Source: Anseranas semipalmata (Eukaryota; Chordata; Aves; Anseriformes; Anseranatidae). Taken from it: 64,000 bases of DNA. This document shows, piece by piece, positions 11,704 through 24,845 of this stretch. Within the stretch, counting starts at the first letter, position 1; every line of letters begins with the position of its first letter. The notes below the pieces were generated by a model. It saw only the letters and a list, made by a program, of their open reading frames with translations. It did no database searches and was not told the DNA's origin. The position numbers and the translations under genes were made by a program. The stretch is taken from assembly GCA_013399115.1 (NCBI GenBank), contig VXAA01001095.1, positions 4,843 through 68,842 of the forward strand, written 5' to 3'.

Positions 11704-14333
11704 AAATTGCAGGAAAACATTGCCGATAAAAACATGTGGTCTTCCAGGTAAGAAGTTTACAGATTTGTTCCCAGTAATATTTCTTATGCAATAAGCAGTG
11801 CCTATTGAAGGTCTCCCATCTCCTTGTATTTTATATCACCTCATGACATTTGTATAGCAGCATCTTGTAAATGAATTATGGGAAAGATGAAAATGCAAGA
11901 ATTTTGATTTTATTTATAGCTGTGAAAGCATGCTTTACAATTTATCATTCAGTCCAAAAAAATCAGTTATCTTAAAAGAAAACTAAATTTTTTCAGTGGC
12001 AAGTACCAGTTACCACTAAAACATCAGCATTTACCACCAATAAATTTAATCTATATGCATTAAAGAGAAGAATTTTGCTGACAGTTTTTTATGGCCCTAT
12101 TTCACTGTAGTATTTCATGTTTCAATATTTGCATATAATCAAAACAAAGAAGTAATAGTGGTATCTCTTTTGTAACATGGTAGCTGTCATTCTTAAAGAT
12201 TGCTAATGTGACTAATCCATTTATGTACTATAAATTGTAATAAATACATTTTTAAATTCATAAGTAATATTTAATTTGTTACCCAGAAACACAAAGCATT
12301 CTAGACTTGCCACAGAAGAATGGTGACCTGCTTTATAGATACACATGATGAAAGGAGAAATACAGCTTTAGTTTTGAAAGGTAATTCACCTGCTTCTAAA
12401 GATTTCATATGTAAGCCAAGGAAAAGGTCTAAGGCAATCCCTTGCAAGTAAGCAATAGCTATCAGGATGCATTAGGTAAAACTAGCTCATACAGTACCCT
12501 CATACCCTTGACCTTCCAAACACATTTGCAGATAATGTTGATGCTTCTGACAGCGTGTACAAATCCTCACAGTTCTTTGGGAAGATATTTCATTTCTGCA
12601 TTGAAACTGTATTCTTTGTTGTATTGAGTTGATAGTTGTTGTAAGATACAAATTTTGAGTTATACAGCAATACACTGCATACGTTACAGTCTACTTTGCA
12701 AAATACAGCCATAATCTTTTAGCACTCACAGTAAGAGAGTTTCTTCTGTGTGGCAGGGGGAGAATGGTCTAATCTGTGTCTGATCACAAACAAGTTGCAG
12801 GGAAGAAGCAGCAGCTTAAATTAAACTGCCAGAGTCAAACACACTGAGAGGCTGTTTCTGAATCCAAACTTTCAAGATCTAGATGTTGCTGCAATAGAGA
12901 GAGGCAAGTGGACTGCGGAGACTAAAACAAAGACACTCACAAGAAACAGCTTCTACTGTTTTGAATAAATAGTGATGTTAAATCTATATGCAAATGCTAT
13001 ACATTTTCCTTTCTCCTTAGATGTTTGTAAAATTAGAAAGGTTAGTTTTGTATGTTTACTATCGTCTCATGCTACATGTCATAAACATACCCTTTCGGTC
13101 TGGGTACAGGCAAATGAAATAAAGTAATAAAATACAGATTTTTTAAAATAAGTACAAATTTGTATCCTGAGAAAATCCAGGAAAAAATGCAGGCTCTATA
13201 TAGAGCTATGTATCCTGTCAACATTTACATTGTTCTGTAGTACAGTTTAGGCAGAAAAGAAAATGTGAGAGGGAAGGGAAGGAAACATGAAAGCACTGGA
13301 TTAGTTCTGCACTGTCACTTGTGTGCTACCAGCCTTTCCGCACTGATTCCCCAGAGTTTATCTGCAACTGGAGTAGTTGTTGGGCAAGTCAATGGAAACC
13401 CTCCCTTGTGGCCTTAGTTTACCCGTATGCCAGTGCACTGCCACCACATCCCCTTTCCATGCTGCCAGCATATGGCAACATGTCTTGTGAAGCCCCCTCC
13501 ATGGGAAGGTGTGATTTATAGGCATAGCTCTGCTTCGGCAGACCTCACGAATATCCAAGGAAATGGCAAAGGTGGAAAGAGAGGAAGGGAAAGCTGGAGG
13601 GAAATTTCTTTTCTTCATGCATGAGCAGAAAATGAATTTTGGAGGTAGGCTTTTAAATGAATTCATCTTATTCCTATTAAAAGCCTTAATTTTTATTATT
13701 GTACAGAGATATACCTGCTCTCTCCATACTTCCATCAAGGAGGCCCTATCTGTAGAAAAAGTGTTAAGGAATAGTATGCTGTTACCTCAATATTTTACTT
13801 CCTGCATACAAAGTTAAATGTCATCTGGAGATTACTGACAGAAAGTTCTGTCTCTTATCACCTGAGGATATTATGAGAAGACCAGCTTTGGGGGTCTGTG
13901 CCCTAAGACAAAGACTGCAAAAAATCAGGAAGGGTTAAGGGAAGCCTCCTGGCTTGCAGCACTTTGAAGAAGCCCCCCAAATTGTTTGTGTCCCTGTGGC
14001 AACAGCCACGTTAGTCTCAAAAATCCCCAGACTGACTGTCATTTGAGCTTTCTGCCTGGGAACTCTGTCAGCTAATAGACAGAACAATCAGGATCAATCC
14101 ATGCCTGGATTATTCAGGGCCCCAAATAAAGCAGTGTATCCAAGTTTATCTTGGGGGACCAGGAAGACAGGCCTTTCTTGTCCAGCAAATGTTTCTGTCA
14201 CTTGAGATCTGTGCCTAACAAGGCAAGGATTCAAGGACTGTACCAATTAGGCATGGAAAGATTTTGCTTGGTTATAAATTTTTACTAATTACAATGAGTC
14301 ATCATGACTAGACGCTTCAAGGGATGCATGCAG

Positions 14334-14356
14334 TTTTTTTTTTTTTTTTTTTTTTT
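14334..14356. repeat. T23 homopolymer
   Basis: 23 consecutive T after a cag. Neither side shows a recognisable retroposed sequence. Confidence 0.95.
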
Positions 14357-14723
14357 GCCTCTCTGAATTTCAGCACTGCATTGGAGAGGTTGTCACCAAA
14401 GTATTTTCCAGATGTCCCCAAAAATAGGAATGAAAAAAAAAATGTGGCAGTTTAATAAAGACATTTCTAGATAACTGGAGTCAGCCAGTCCTAAGGATGA
14501 TCAGATATAGACTATGACAACGGATGCTCATTTTGGGCCTGTTGCCCAGCCTGCTCCCCAGAAAGTTTCCCTTAGGTGAGGCCTACTCTGTAATAAAAGG
14601 CAGTCAGCCTAGCTGCATGATCTTTATTAGTTGGGTTTTCACACTGTGTGAATGCCAGTTCGAGATGTTTGTTTGATCAATGCCAGACACTTTGTGATAT
14701 TAAGTTTGGAAAGTGGATAGAAA

Positions 14724-14734
14724 GGGGGGGGGGG
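14724..14734. repeat. G11 homopolymer
   Basis: Eleven consecutive G. Similar G runs occur at about 22.84 kb and 26.40 kb. They are notable only because the surrounding intron is AT-rich, and they are likely length-variable. Confidence 0.9.
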
Positions 14735-15415
14735 CAGGGAGGATGAGCTATTGTGCTGTCTCAGGGGGAGTTCATATCTTGATAGACTGGCAGATAGGGA
14801 GCTCTCAGATGTAGATCAATGGGATGCAATGGACAACTCAGAAAGGATGAAGAGGTTTTGAATTTTAATACAAAAGCTCCAACTAATGCCCAGATTGCTC
14901 CGAAACCAAAAAGAGGTGAGCAGAACTGAAGGAATTCCTTATTCAGAGTAACTTGATGGGCACAGGTGTTCAGTGCAGCAAAGGAGTAAGTTTTGTATTT
15001 AAAGAGCTTTTTATTTCTGTTGTTTCCTTTGCCCCTAGAAAAATACTCTAGAACCTTTAGCAAAAGAAAGTTTTTCAGTAGTTCAGCTAAAGAGCAGTGA
15101 AGGCTATTTCAGATATTATATCTGATGTTTTTTCTAAATTATGTTTTTCTTTCAGGCAGGCCTGAAAGGTATTGGAAAACTCACTTGTCCTTTCTCTTTT
15201 TTGTTAAAGCCACCTTCTAGCCCCAAATTTGAAAAGGGGAAATGCAGTACTGATGGTGTAAACCTTTTTATAAGTTCTTAAATCAAGGCAAAGAGATAGA
15301 TGTGGAACTTCATGCTACTAACTCAAGCTGGTTTATAAAAAGGTATTGATTTTTCACCCTTTTTTTGAGTAAAATGTTAACACTAATACTTGTTCATTTT
15401 TACTACTTTTTCTAG

Positions 15416-15535
15416 AACTAGAGGCAGAGGAATGGTGCAAACATCTTTGCATGGAGTGTCTAGGAACCAGGCTCAATGATATAAGTCTTGGGGAACCAGA
15501 TCTGCTTGCTGCTGGAGTCCAGAGAGAACAAAATG
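15416..15535 (+). CDS. DOK6: DOK6 internal exon: end of PH domain, linker and start of PTB domain
   Basis: This internal exon encodes the last helix of the PH domain and the linker into the PTB domain of docking protein 6, a membrane-proximal adaptor that binds activated RET and promotes neurite outgrowth in neurons. The frame opens with two bases completing a Glu codon and reads [16 protein letters not shown], the C-terminal PH helix with its conserved Trp. It continues through [20 protein letters not shown]. The last base starts the next Glu codon, so both flanking introns are phase 1. The acceptor is a pyrimidine tract ending tctag and the donor is G|gtaagt. [10 protein letters not shown] fits DOK6; the paralogue DOK5 has, as I recall it, LATGVEREQS. 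The length of 120 nt is a multiple of three with matching phases, so skipping it would keep the frame. It is probably exon 4 of 8, a number taken from memory of the human gene. Confidence 0.96.
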
Positions 15536-17500
15536 GTAAGTAACTTTGTAATTGCTCCTATATCAGTTCTTAGCTGATGTCTCATGTTACCTTTGTTAGT
15601 GTTTGTATCCGTGGGGATTTTTCCTATTACCTAAAAGGACCTCCTTTATAACTAAACAGTTGGATGTGATTTCAAGACTTAATTATATTTTTTTCTACAA
15701 ATGAATATGATTAAATTCTGTACCAAATAGCACACGTATAGTGACTTTAAGTGCTCATTGTGTTTTCCTCTCATGGGAAAGGATGACAATGACCTTCCTG
15801 GCTGAGGAAACAATGGACTCTGTGGAGTGGAATAAAACAGTAGCTGTTGTTCCACAGTCTTTAAAAGACTGATGAACATTTCAACAGCAATTTTCTTTAA
15901 ACTCAAAATCTGTCTTGAATAACAAAAAATCTAAATCTAAATGTTACCAGATACAGGTGGAAAGGACAATGGCAGGTGCTAGTCAGCACTAACCCCAGGC
16001 TTGTAAGTCTTTTGAACAGAAACTTAGACACATGCCCAGGAAGGATGCTAGTGGATGGAATACGCAATAACAAAACAAAATCTGTGATTATCCTGTCATT
16101 TCATTCCTATTAATGAACATGAGGGCAAACACAAAATGTGCTCATTTATTCCTCTCTAAATTATAGCACTCAGTGATTATTGCTGTCTTGATGCTTTTAT
16201 AAAATCCAATAGCTTTTACCAAAGTAATAAAACAAACTGCCTCAATGGTCATAACAAAACAAGCCAACTATCATTATAAACAAAATGACCTAATTAAATT
16301 ATAGAATGAATAGCACTGTATCAATTATATTGTATTAATTTCTTATGAGATTCCAGACATCTCTGAACCTAATAACATAAAATGTACAGAAATCTTCAAG
16401 AAATTTTATTCAAAGATCAGGTATTGTTCATGTGTGATTTAAATGAAGTTCAAATGTTTGTGAAGTTGTTTCCTTGTTATCAGACACGGGATTTAATTTG
16501 TGACTTGGTTTAATTTTCTACTTGTCTCAAACTAGAGTACAAGTATAGAAGGAAAAGCTACTAATGTCATAGGAAAGTGAAAATGATCAGACACCACTCA
16601 AAGAATCTTATCTGCTATACATTTATAGGCTATAGGTGTAAAACTCATATGCATACTATTGGAGAGAGAACTGTGTGAGCAGGTGAAGTTACTTCACAAA
16701 TTAGGAGGGAAGTAAATCTCATCAAAAGTCTCTGAAGTGAGCAGAAAAATACCTCAAGCTCTTTCTGCAGTAAAATCATGTAGTGTCCTGCAGCTTTCAG
16801 ACATGGATGGCAAATATTACATTTCATCTTGTCCTTGAGAGAGTTCCAGTTATACACATGACCTCTAAAAGAAATTGATTAGTTCTGTTGTGTGAACTAG
16901 CCTTGATTCAATTCCTTTACTGTAGAAATTAATTGTGGTTCTCCCAACCAGCATGTATGAACATAATTAGCATCTTTATTGTTCTAGGTAAGTAAATGAA
17001 AGGAAACAAAGAGGCAAAGCATGTATTTTTTGTGCAAATCACATGAATAAGAATGCATGGAGACCTATTTTTTTAAACCAAGTGGCTTCAGCCAATATTT
17101 GAAGAACATGCTCTGCTAAATCATTAGTTACAGTATCTCAGACAAGACCTATCTGCTTCCTTCCCTCATCCCCTTGATGCACAGCTCTGCATTTTAATAA
17201 GCATGTTTGAAATTCAGAGTTGTGTCCTTAGTTGTCTTGTTCTAGCAAAGCAAATTCTGGTTCAGGGGTGTCTTATAGTCAACTTGGAAGGAGGGAAGAG
17301 TACAGAAATTATTATTATTGGTATGCAATCTAGCTTTTGTTCATTTAGGTGTGCTCTAAGAACCTGAAGTTGCATTCAGATTTCTTTAGGAGATTCCTTA
17401 GGTAAAGTCAGTTGACTGGAACTGTGACTTCAGCTTATTGTAGTTACCATATTCTGCAAACTTGTCGGTGTCATTCCCCACATGACAGTTTTATGAAAAT

Positions 17501-17714
17501 CATAGAATCATAGAATGGTTTGGGTTGGAAGGGACCTTAAAGAATAGTTCCAACTCCCCTGCCATGGGCAGGGACACCTTCCACTAGACCAGGGGCATCT
17601 CCCACCAGACCAGGTTGCTCAAAGCCTCATCCAACCTGTCCTTGAACACCTCCAGGGATGGGGCATCCACAAGTTCTCTGGGCAACCTTTTCCATTGCCT
17701 CTCCACCCTCATTG
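17501..17714 (-). mobile_element. CR1 LINE 3' tail fragment, minus strand
   Basis: The + strand opens with two CATAGAAT octamers (17501-17516), the reverse complement of the CR1 tail. It is followed by the conserved ttggaagggacctt block, the gccatgggcagggacacc block and gggatggggcatccac. The latter is the complement of the ORF2 end, VDAPSLEVFK. The fragment stops about 215 bp in, inside the last ORF2 codons. A partial internal duplication of an agaccagg-containing phrase is present in the 3' UTR. Confidence 0.95.
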
Positions 17715-17830
17715 TAAATTGTGACTGATTGGAGGGTGGAATCATTTGGGAGCTCTAATAAGAATTTCAAATTTCAAATTTATTTTCTTGGACATTTTCC
17801 TCATGTTTATTCATATATATTCCTCATATA

Positions 17831-17934
17831 GTTTACTTTGTCCTAGTAATTTTTAATATAGTATTTTTACTACGTTATGTTCTTCATCTGTCCAAGTACT
17901 TACCCATTCCAGTCTTTAGAGGATACTTGCATGC
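17831..17934. repeat. Direct repeat copy 1 (unclassified)
   Basis: About 100 bp that recurs at 18691-18785. The best part is 17876-17933, which matches 18727-18784 at about 52 of 58 positions by eye, without gaps; the left part aligns only with small gaps. It is not CR1 and has no terminal structure I can see. It could be a local duplication or two copies of a dispersed repeat I do not recognise. Confidence 0.8.
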
Positions 17935-18690
17935 TCATAAAGGCGTGCTATCAAAAATTTTAGTTCAAAAGATATCTAAAAAACTTCAAAAAAGACTACT
18001 AAAGTTTTGTTGACCTGAAACTTAAAGGTTTAAGTTATATTTTTAATTTGAAACTCATGAAAAGTGAGTATATGTATGAAATATCTGAATTCTTGCTTAT
18101 TTTTAAAATGGCAGCTGTGTCACTGTCAAGGTCATTTTGTTATTTTCATGTTAAATAATAACTGTACACTGATATATTATCTTTGAATGTCATTATTTCA
18201 AAACGCATAGCAAGTATGACTTAAACTCATTTTGAGGTTCATATTTACTTGGAAAAGAGTTAAAAGTATACAATTTTTACAATCTGGAATAGAATCAAAA
18301 AGTCTCAGCATCTGATTTCACCCATGTTCTATAGCCATGCAAGGGCTTTCTTTCAGATCACTGACTGAACAAAAGATGTCTCTTAGTACCTGAGACCACA
18401 GATTGAGTTCTCATAGAGACTACAGTATCAGTGGGTTTACAATTTTAGATATTTTTTTTTTGACATTTTAAGGGCTAAAAGCAACTGAATAATGGTGTTA
18501 TAACATACTGTTTATATCTCTATGATATGACAGGGTGTTAATACCATTAATTCCAACAGAGCAGGTGTTAATCCCATCCCACTGTCTTTTACAAATAGTT
18601 AATTTCCCTAAAGATTTTTTGAAATGTTTACAATTTGATAAAGATGCTTCGTTGATCAGACAAGGACTAGCCTAATGATTTTTTTTCGTA

Positions 18691-18785
18691 AGCTACTTTG
18701 TCCCAGCAATAATATTTTTAATACACTATGTTCTTCATCTATCCGAGTACTTACCCATTCCTGTCCTTAGAGGACATTTGCATGA
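18691..18785. repeat. Direct repeat copy 2 (unclassified)
   Basis: Partner of the segment at 17831-17934, in the same orientation and offset by 851 bp across the ungapped core. Flanking sequence on either side does not match the first copy's flanks, so a simple tandem duplication of the whole 851-bp unit is not supported. Confidence 0.8.
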
Positions 18786-21700
18786 TGTATGGCACATACT
18801 TCTAAGAGTATTCAGTAAAGGGATCAAGTAAGTCAGCTATCCCTTGACAAAAGAGAGTAGGTTTTCTGTTGTGTAGGTTTCTGTTTTAGTCACTGTATGT
18901 GACCCCCTTATCCAGCACATTTAGTTTGCCAGGTTTGTAATAAATCTCTTAATTGTTATCATATGTGCCCTGGGACCATAAAAACTCATTATTACATGCT
19001 ACATATAATTTTTATACCCAAGGATTCATATTTCAGAAAATACTTGGCAAGAAAAATACATGTGGATTTTTTTTTTGTGACTTGTCTAACATTTCTTTTT
19101 CTTACACCTGAGTTTGTTTAACCTGCAACTCTCATTCTTGTGACTCTTCTGAGATGATTTTTTGTGTGTCAAATGCAACAATATGGTTTGCAAAACAGTT
19201 TGTTCCAAAGACTGGCAAAATTGGTGTTTAGTGTGCAAATGTCATGGTTAAAAGGCTGTACATTAATCACGTATTTCTGTCACATGAGGATAAGATGCAT
19301 GATAGCACAGCAATCTGAAACAGATGAATTCTTTTTTCATTCTGAGTTGTTTAGTAGGTGCTAGTGAGTTCTCTTTTACTGGAGATGCACAGTTGCTTGA
19401 CCCTCTAGCACCAAGCAGTTCTGTGGTGGTGGTAGCTACAAAAGCCAAACTACAGGTCTCCACTGCTTATAGCAGAGACCTCTGGCTACTGTGGGAAGAA
19501 CAGAGAAGAATTCTAAGTGATCCCTCTGCAAAGCACATCATTAACAGAAAGCTTCTTACTGGGTTTCATCTCTGTTATTACTTTCAAGTATTACTGCGAG
19601 CATTAATGTGTAAACTCCACTGTGGAAAATGACACTGAGGTGGTCTTATTTTTATATCTAAGGCTCACAGCTAATGGTTGCTTTGTTTACAGGGATATGC
19701 AGTTTCTAATAAAACCGAGATCTGAAATAAAGCTTCCCTTACTCCAACCATTTTGCCTTCTCTCTCCTGAAAATCCGTATGATTTGTTGAGGTGTTCCCC
19801 AGCCCTATAATGGCAACCCTGTTCCCGTTTAAATTTATTTTTACAGCAAACACAGTTTCTTACTATTTGTGAATGTCAATTTTGAATATTTTATAAAGAA
19901 TGAGAATACAGTATTAAATCAAAACCAGTAAAGACTACAATATCCCATTTAGATGATGAATTTAGTATAATGGCAGTGGAGCTGTATATATAATGATAGG
20001 ATAAATAATAATACACAGTAATAACTTCAGAAAAGAAAGTCTGGATTCAGTTGCATCTTATAACAATGATGACAAGTAGTCTTCTATCCTGTGATACTTA
20101 TACACACCTTTCATATTCCTTAGGTTTCTCAAGCTGCTGATAGGGAAAGCATGAATATAGAGTGCTGTCTTCCTTTGGAAGAAGTGGAAACTTGTTTTCC
20201 AGATCTCAATGTATTTGCAAGCATTTATAGTACACCACAAAACCTAACAACAAAAACAAAACTTTTTTAGTATTTTAATCTGTCTGGCTGTCATCAGTTA
20301 CAGAATTTGTCCATGCTAATGATTTTTTTCAAAATATCACTGTTTCTGATGTGACACTGTATTCTCATTCTTTATAGAAGGAAGCAATTAGAAAGAAGTC
20401 ATCCAAGTGGACAATATACTATGAGAGACTAAGTTTACTATGCAAAAGAAACCAGAATATTCAAGACAATATTGATTGAAAAAGCATTGTGTACAGACAG
20501 CGTTACTAAAGTCATTCTTTAAGAGCAGGTGCTTCTCTTTCGTGAAGACTCTATTCCTAAATAATAACACTAAAATAAAGAAATACTTGTACTAAATCAG
20601 ATTCTATTGAATTTTACTTGTAAAAAATTATGTAAACAGTGAAAAAAATAGGCAAAACTAAAAATGAAAATGTTTAAGGCTTCTGTAGCTCAGGTATTGT
20701 TTGGTATCAAGCCTCTGATGTCAATATGAGGCTTTTCTACTATGTGTTACTGGTGCTTTGCCTTATTTTTTTGTTTTGTTTTGGATATGTATTATAAAAG
20801 TTTAAAAGATAATTAATTTTTACTTCTTTTATTCCCTGCCTAATATTTCAATTGATATTTCAGAAAATTACTTCCTTTGCAAAGTTCCCTCTTTCTCATA
20901 AGTGTTCTACCTTCCTTTTTTATTTAAAAGGATTCCATAGTACTGTAGTCTTGCTTCCTGTGTTTTAGGAACTAACTCATTAATTTGTTAGAAGAAAAAA
21001 ATGTAGCTCCTTATGCTGAACAATGTCCTTAAAACCTTGGAAGAGGATTATAAGTTATTTCTTTATGCTACATATTGCGATTACAAACTACAGCCAAAGC
21101 TTAGGGATTTTGTAATGAAGTTCATACAGCTGACCTATTTTAGGGCATTTTCTAGGGTTTGTAGAATCCCTGTTTGTGATTTGCTACATGAAAACATTGT
21201 ACACATTTTTTATTCATTTTCTGCTATCTTTAATCAAAAAATAAAAAAAAAAAATAAAGACATTTACAGTTGTAATGGCTGGTTAAGCCCGTGAGATTTC
21301 AGATTCTTCTCTACTTTACTATTTATCAGTGAAGTAATTGAAAATAATTGATTTATGGTAGCTTTTTTATTTTCATTAAGATGCTAATAAGCATTTCCAC
21401 ACATTTTTAACAGAAACAAAGCAGAATAATTATAAGCAAAGGTATAAAATTAATTCTAAAAGCATGGTTCCTCACTGTGTAAACCAAGAGAGAACTGTTT
21501 TAAGAGACCTGACATATGCATGACCACAAAGTGCTGTGACCAAGATTTAGAGCTCTCTTTCCACCTGAAAATTAGCTGCAGATGGTAATCTGCAGAAGAT
21601 TCATAGATGGAGAATGAGTTTCTTCCATATAGAAACTGAATGTTTGTTTTCAAAGCCTCTTCTTATATGGATCCCACCAACCTGACTGCCTCCTTCCATA

Positions 21701-21987
21701 AGCGCTTTTTCCCTCACATTAAAGCTGAAATGAAATGAAGCATCTGGATTACAGGATTGCAATGTTCAGCTTTCCAAAGGGGATGATTTAGGCAAAGGAA
21801 TCCAATGATAAAATGATTATAACCAGGATCATTAGGCCTCCCAGTCATTTTGTTTCCCCACTACAGCTGCACCTTGAGCTGAAAGACTGAGAGCATTTCA
21901 GAATTGCTGCCAAGACTCCTTCTCAGTCAATATGCCCATTTTAACAAAGGCTCTTCTGCTCCTGTGCTCTGGAAACCATTGTGCTCT

Positions 21988-22036
21988 GGGAACTGAGTTC
22001 AAGTGGGAACTGAGTTCAAGTGGAACTGAGTCCAGG
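21988..22036. repeat. Short tandem triplication, 16-17 bp unit
   Basis: The unit gggaactgagttcaagt occurs twice in a row and a third time with changes (gaactgagtccagg). It is a small minisatellite-like expansion in unique intron sequence, with no known role. Confidence 0.85.
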
Positions 22037-24845
22037 CATCCCAAATCTAGCCTGTGAATGTTTGTTCTCACAAAGATGAGTTTAAGGGCAAAACTTGCCT
22101 CTAAAAACTGAATGATTTTATTACCATTATCTAGAAACATGTTCAAATTAGACCCTATACTTTAATTCCTGAAACCATGTAATAGTATTCACACCTTTCC
22201 ATGTCCTCAGTTTCCTGCTGCTTGAAAGTGTTAGTGAGTCTTAGTTTTGAAAGCACATTTGTACACATTCTTTTCTTGCCAATTTGAATAAGTTCCAATG
22301 GTCCTACATTTTGCCCTGCAGCTCATGTTCAGTTTCAGACTTTCTTTAATACATGACACCTCACCTTAGACACCAACCTCCACTATAAAATCAACAAATG
22401 TCTCTTGACAGTTTGAAGATATCGTATGTCCTCAATACCCTTCGTGTAATAATATCCTCAAACACCTGAGAGAAGTTGAGCATTTGGGGAGTGTTCTGGC
22501 AGCTTCTAAAACAGCTTGAAATAGTCTGTGTCTTCAACACAATAATTTAATGTCTACTTCAGAAAATAATTGTACCTTTCCATTTCCTCTGCTCTCTGAG
22601 GCACTTTGTCAGTGAAGAGTTAAGGGAAGGGTTTCACCTCACATATAGTAGTGCCATTCCCCCCCATACACACATGGTGTGAATCCACAAAATAGTGAAG
22701 TCACACTATGTGTGTGTGATATAGTGGGGAGGCCTAGAGATACAGCTGATATGCTGGTCATCCATATCTTTCTTTCAAATAGTGGAAGTAACAGCATCGT
22801 AGTGCAAAACTGAAGTCTAATATATGATAAAAGTACAGGGGGGGGGGGAACATTTTTGTATGACCCATCACATCAGCATTTAAATACTGAAAAAGGGCAA
22901 ATATATATAATTCCACTGTAAGTTATAAGTTATCTTCTCCATCATTCCCTTCCTGATGCAGTCATTGGCGTGTACTTCCATGCACGAGTTTTCCATTGAC
23001 TTCAGTAGACGTTAGATTCAACCTGAGCCCCATATATTACTCCGAGAGTTAAGGGAAGTTCTTTGCAGCAATTTCAACAGCATGTGCTAATCTATTTGTG
23101 CTGTGTGTCAGAAGACTTTTACAAAACATCAAGAGTTTTGCACTTGGGAACTTAGTCATAAAATACAACTTTTAGGGCTAAGACCCATTAGCTTGATTAA
23201 TGAGAACTGGAGCCTGGGAGAAGAGGTTGAATGGCTAGTGAATCAATTGGGGAGTCATTAATGGGGCAAAATTAAATTGACTGAAACAGAATAACATTGG
23301 GGATGACAAGTTTGCTTATAGCTATGCAGGACAGCAAATCTTACTGCTCACTCAGCAGTTTCGTTAATTCTTCAGCCAAACTTTTGTTACTTTATTGACA
23401 GACACACACTCATATACACTTCTGGCATGTTTTATTTTAACTCACTTATTTGCAATATTTTCACTGATTTGTCAGAAAAGTACATATAACAAACATTTTA
23501 AAAATGGAGAAATAATGTTGGAGGCATTGACCATCAAACACAATTGGGAGCTGCATCTCTTTTGACTGGTATTATTATTTCTCTCACTTTATATCTCTCC
23601 TGATTACTTTAATAAATAAATTCCTCCCTAATTTTTAAAAGAACACCATGAGAAAATAAAGTGCAAATAGTGGATTCAAAATATTCCACACCAAACTGTC
23701 ATTCATTTATTAAGTAATAGGAGAGAATTTTTCTATCAGGCATCCTTTCAAAGTACATTTTTCTAGTACTGTTCATAGAACGACCATTCATCATGTTCAT
23801 TCTTCTAATTTTTCTTACCTTTTTTTTGTCAACACTCAATGTAATAGCATTGAAATTTTGCATTTCTAACCTGTTTCAAAAAATGAAAGGAAATTGTGAG
23901 AGGAAGTGGTGAATCGCTGGCACTCTCCCATTTTATGCTATTATGCCCTAAGGTTTCAGTGCCTTTAGAGTTAAAATATACTCTAGCACTTCCAAATGTA
24001 CAATATGAACTTTAACTGTTTCCCTTTCTTTGTAGAACTAACATTAGTTATTCTTCAAAACAAATTGCATTTTGATTTAAAATCCTTTTGCTATTATTAT
24101 GGTTTTTTTTTTCTTTTAAGAGAATTGTTGCTTTGCTTGTTAATTCACATGCAATTCAGGCACTTCAGAAAATTGTTAATGCCCTTGACCTCTTGTTGCA
24201 ATGAGAGCACTATGAAGTAGAAGTGCAGCTGATAGCAATTGATGTCAAGGCCACCATAATATATTGTGTTGAATCAGATTTTTCAAGAAAGCAACCAATT
24301 GTTAAAAATGTTGTGAATTCTATTGAGTTTGCAAATAAATAGAAACTGAATGCAAAGAAAGTAATTATTAACAGGCTTCAGTAAGTAAACCTGGGTTTGC
24401 AAATTCAATTCTAAGTGGCAATGATTGTATATAAATGTTTTGCCAAGATATCTATAGTTCTGTTCTTTGAGAGAGGAGACTCTATCAGAGTTCAAGTCAT
24501 TGCAAATTTTGATTTGCAAAGAGTCATGGACCTTACTGTAAGAATGCAGATTTCAGTTAAGTTGCCGGGGACATATGTTAAAAGTACTCTGAAGATTGTC
24601 TGTGAAAGATGTTTCAGTCTGCTGCATTATTTATACTGAAAATGAAATGAAAATTCTCCACTAACTCTTCTCATGCACATTGGCAACACTTCTTGGGCAT
24701 CAGTGAATCCCCACCACTGTTCACAGGCTAGAAATTTGGCCTTGATTTCTGAACCTTTAGTAACTAAAACTTTATTGTATTGAAAAAAAATCAATATTAA
24801 ATCTTGCTTAACCTGGCTATGCTTTATTTTGCTTTTGTCTTCCAG

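Larger units (their letters stand above)
1..15415 (+). other. DOK6: DOK6 intron, 3' part of the intron before the PH/PTB linker exon
   Basis: No exon of DOK6 or of any other gene is recognisable here. The exon encoding the preceding PH strands (ending near TFACES in the human protein) must lie upstream of base 1. The stretch is AT-rich unique sequence with a CR1 tail at 1-172, T and A homopolymers near 1.1 and 8.9 kb, purine/pyrimidine microsatellites at 5.2-7.8 kb, and a CR1 copy at 10.9-11.7 kb. A somewhat more GC-rich block at about 13.3-14.6 kb could not be assigned. Between these landmarks I see nothing identifiable. Confidence 0.85.
15536..24845 (+). other. DOK6: DOK6 intron (9.3 kb) between linker exon and PTB core exon
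   Basis: This is a phase 1 intron bounded by gtaagt and tcttccag. It contains one short minus-strand CR1 tail (17501-17714), a pair of local direct repeats (17831-17934 and 18691-18785), a small tandem triplication at about 22.0 kb and a G10-type run near 22.84 kb. The remainder is AT-rich unique sequence in which I see no gene, RNA gene or mobile element. ORFs here are short, lack homology I can recognise and are not supported. Confidence 0.85.

Noticed and set aside
13358..13738. 126-codon minus-strand ORF overlapping open frames on the + strand
   Set aside because: Overlapping open frames on both strands, no familiar motif and no initiation context; likely chance.
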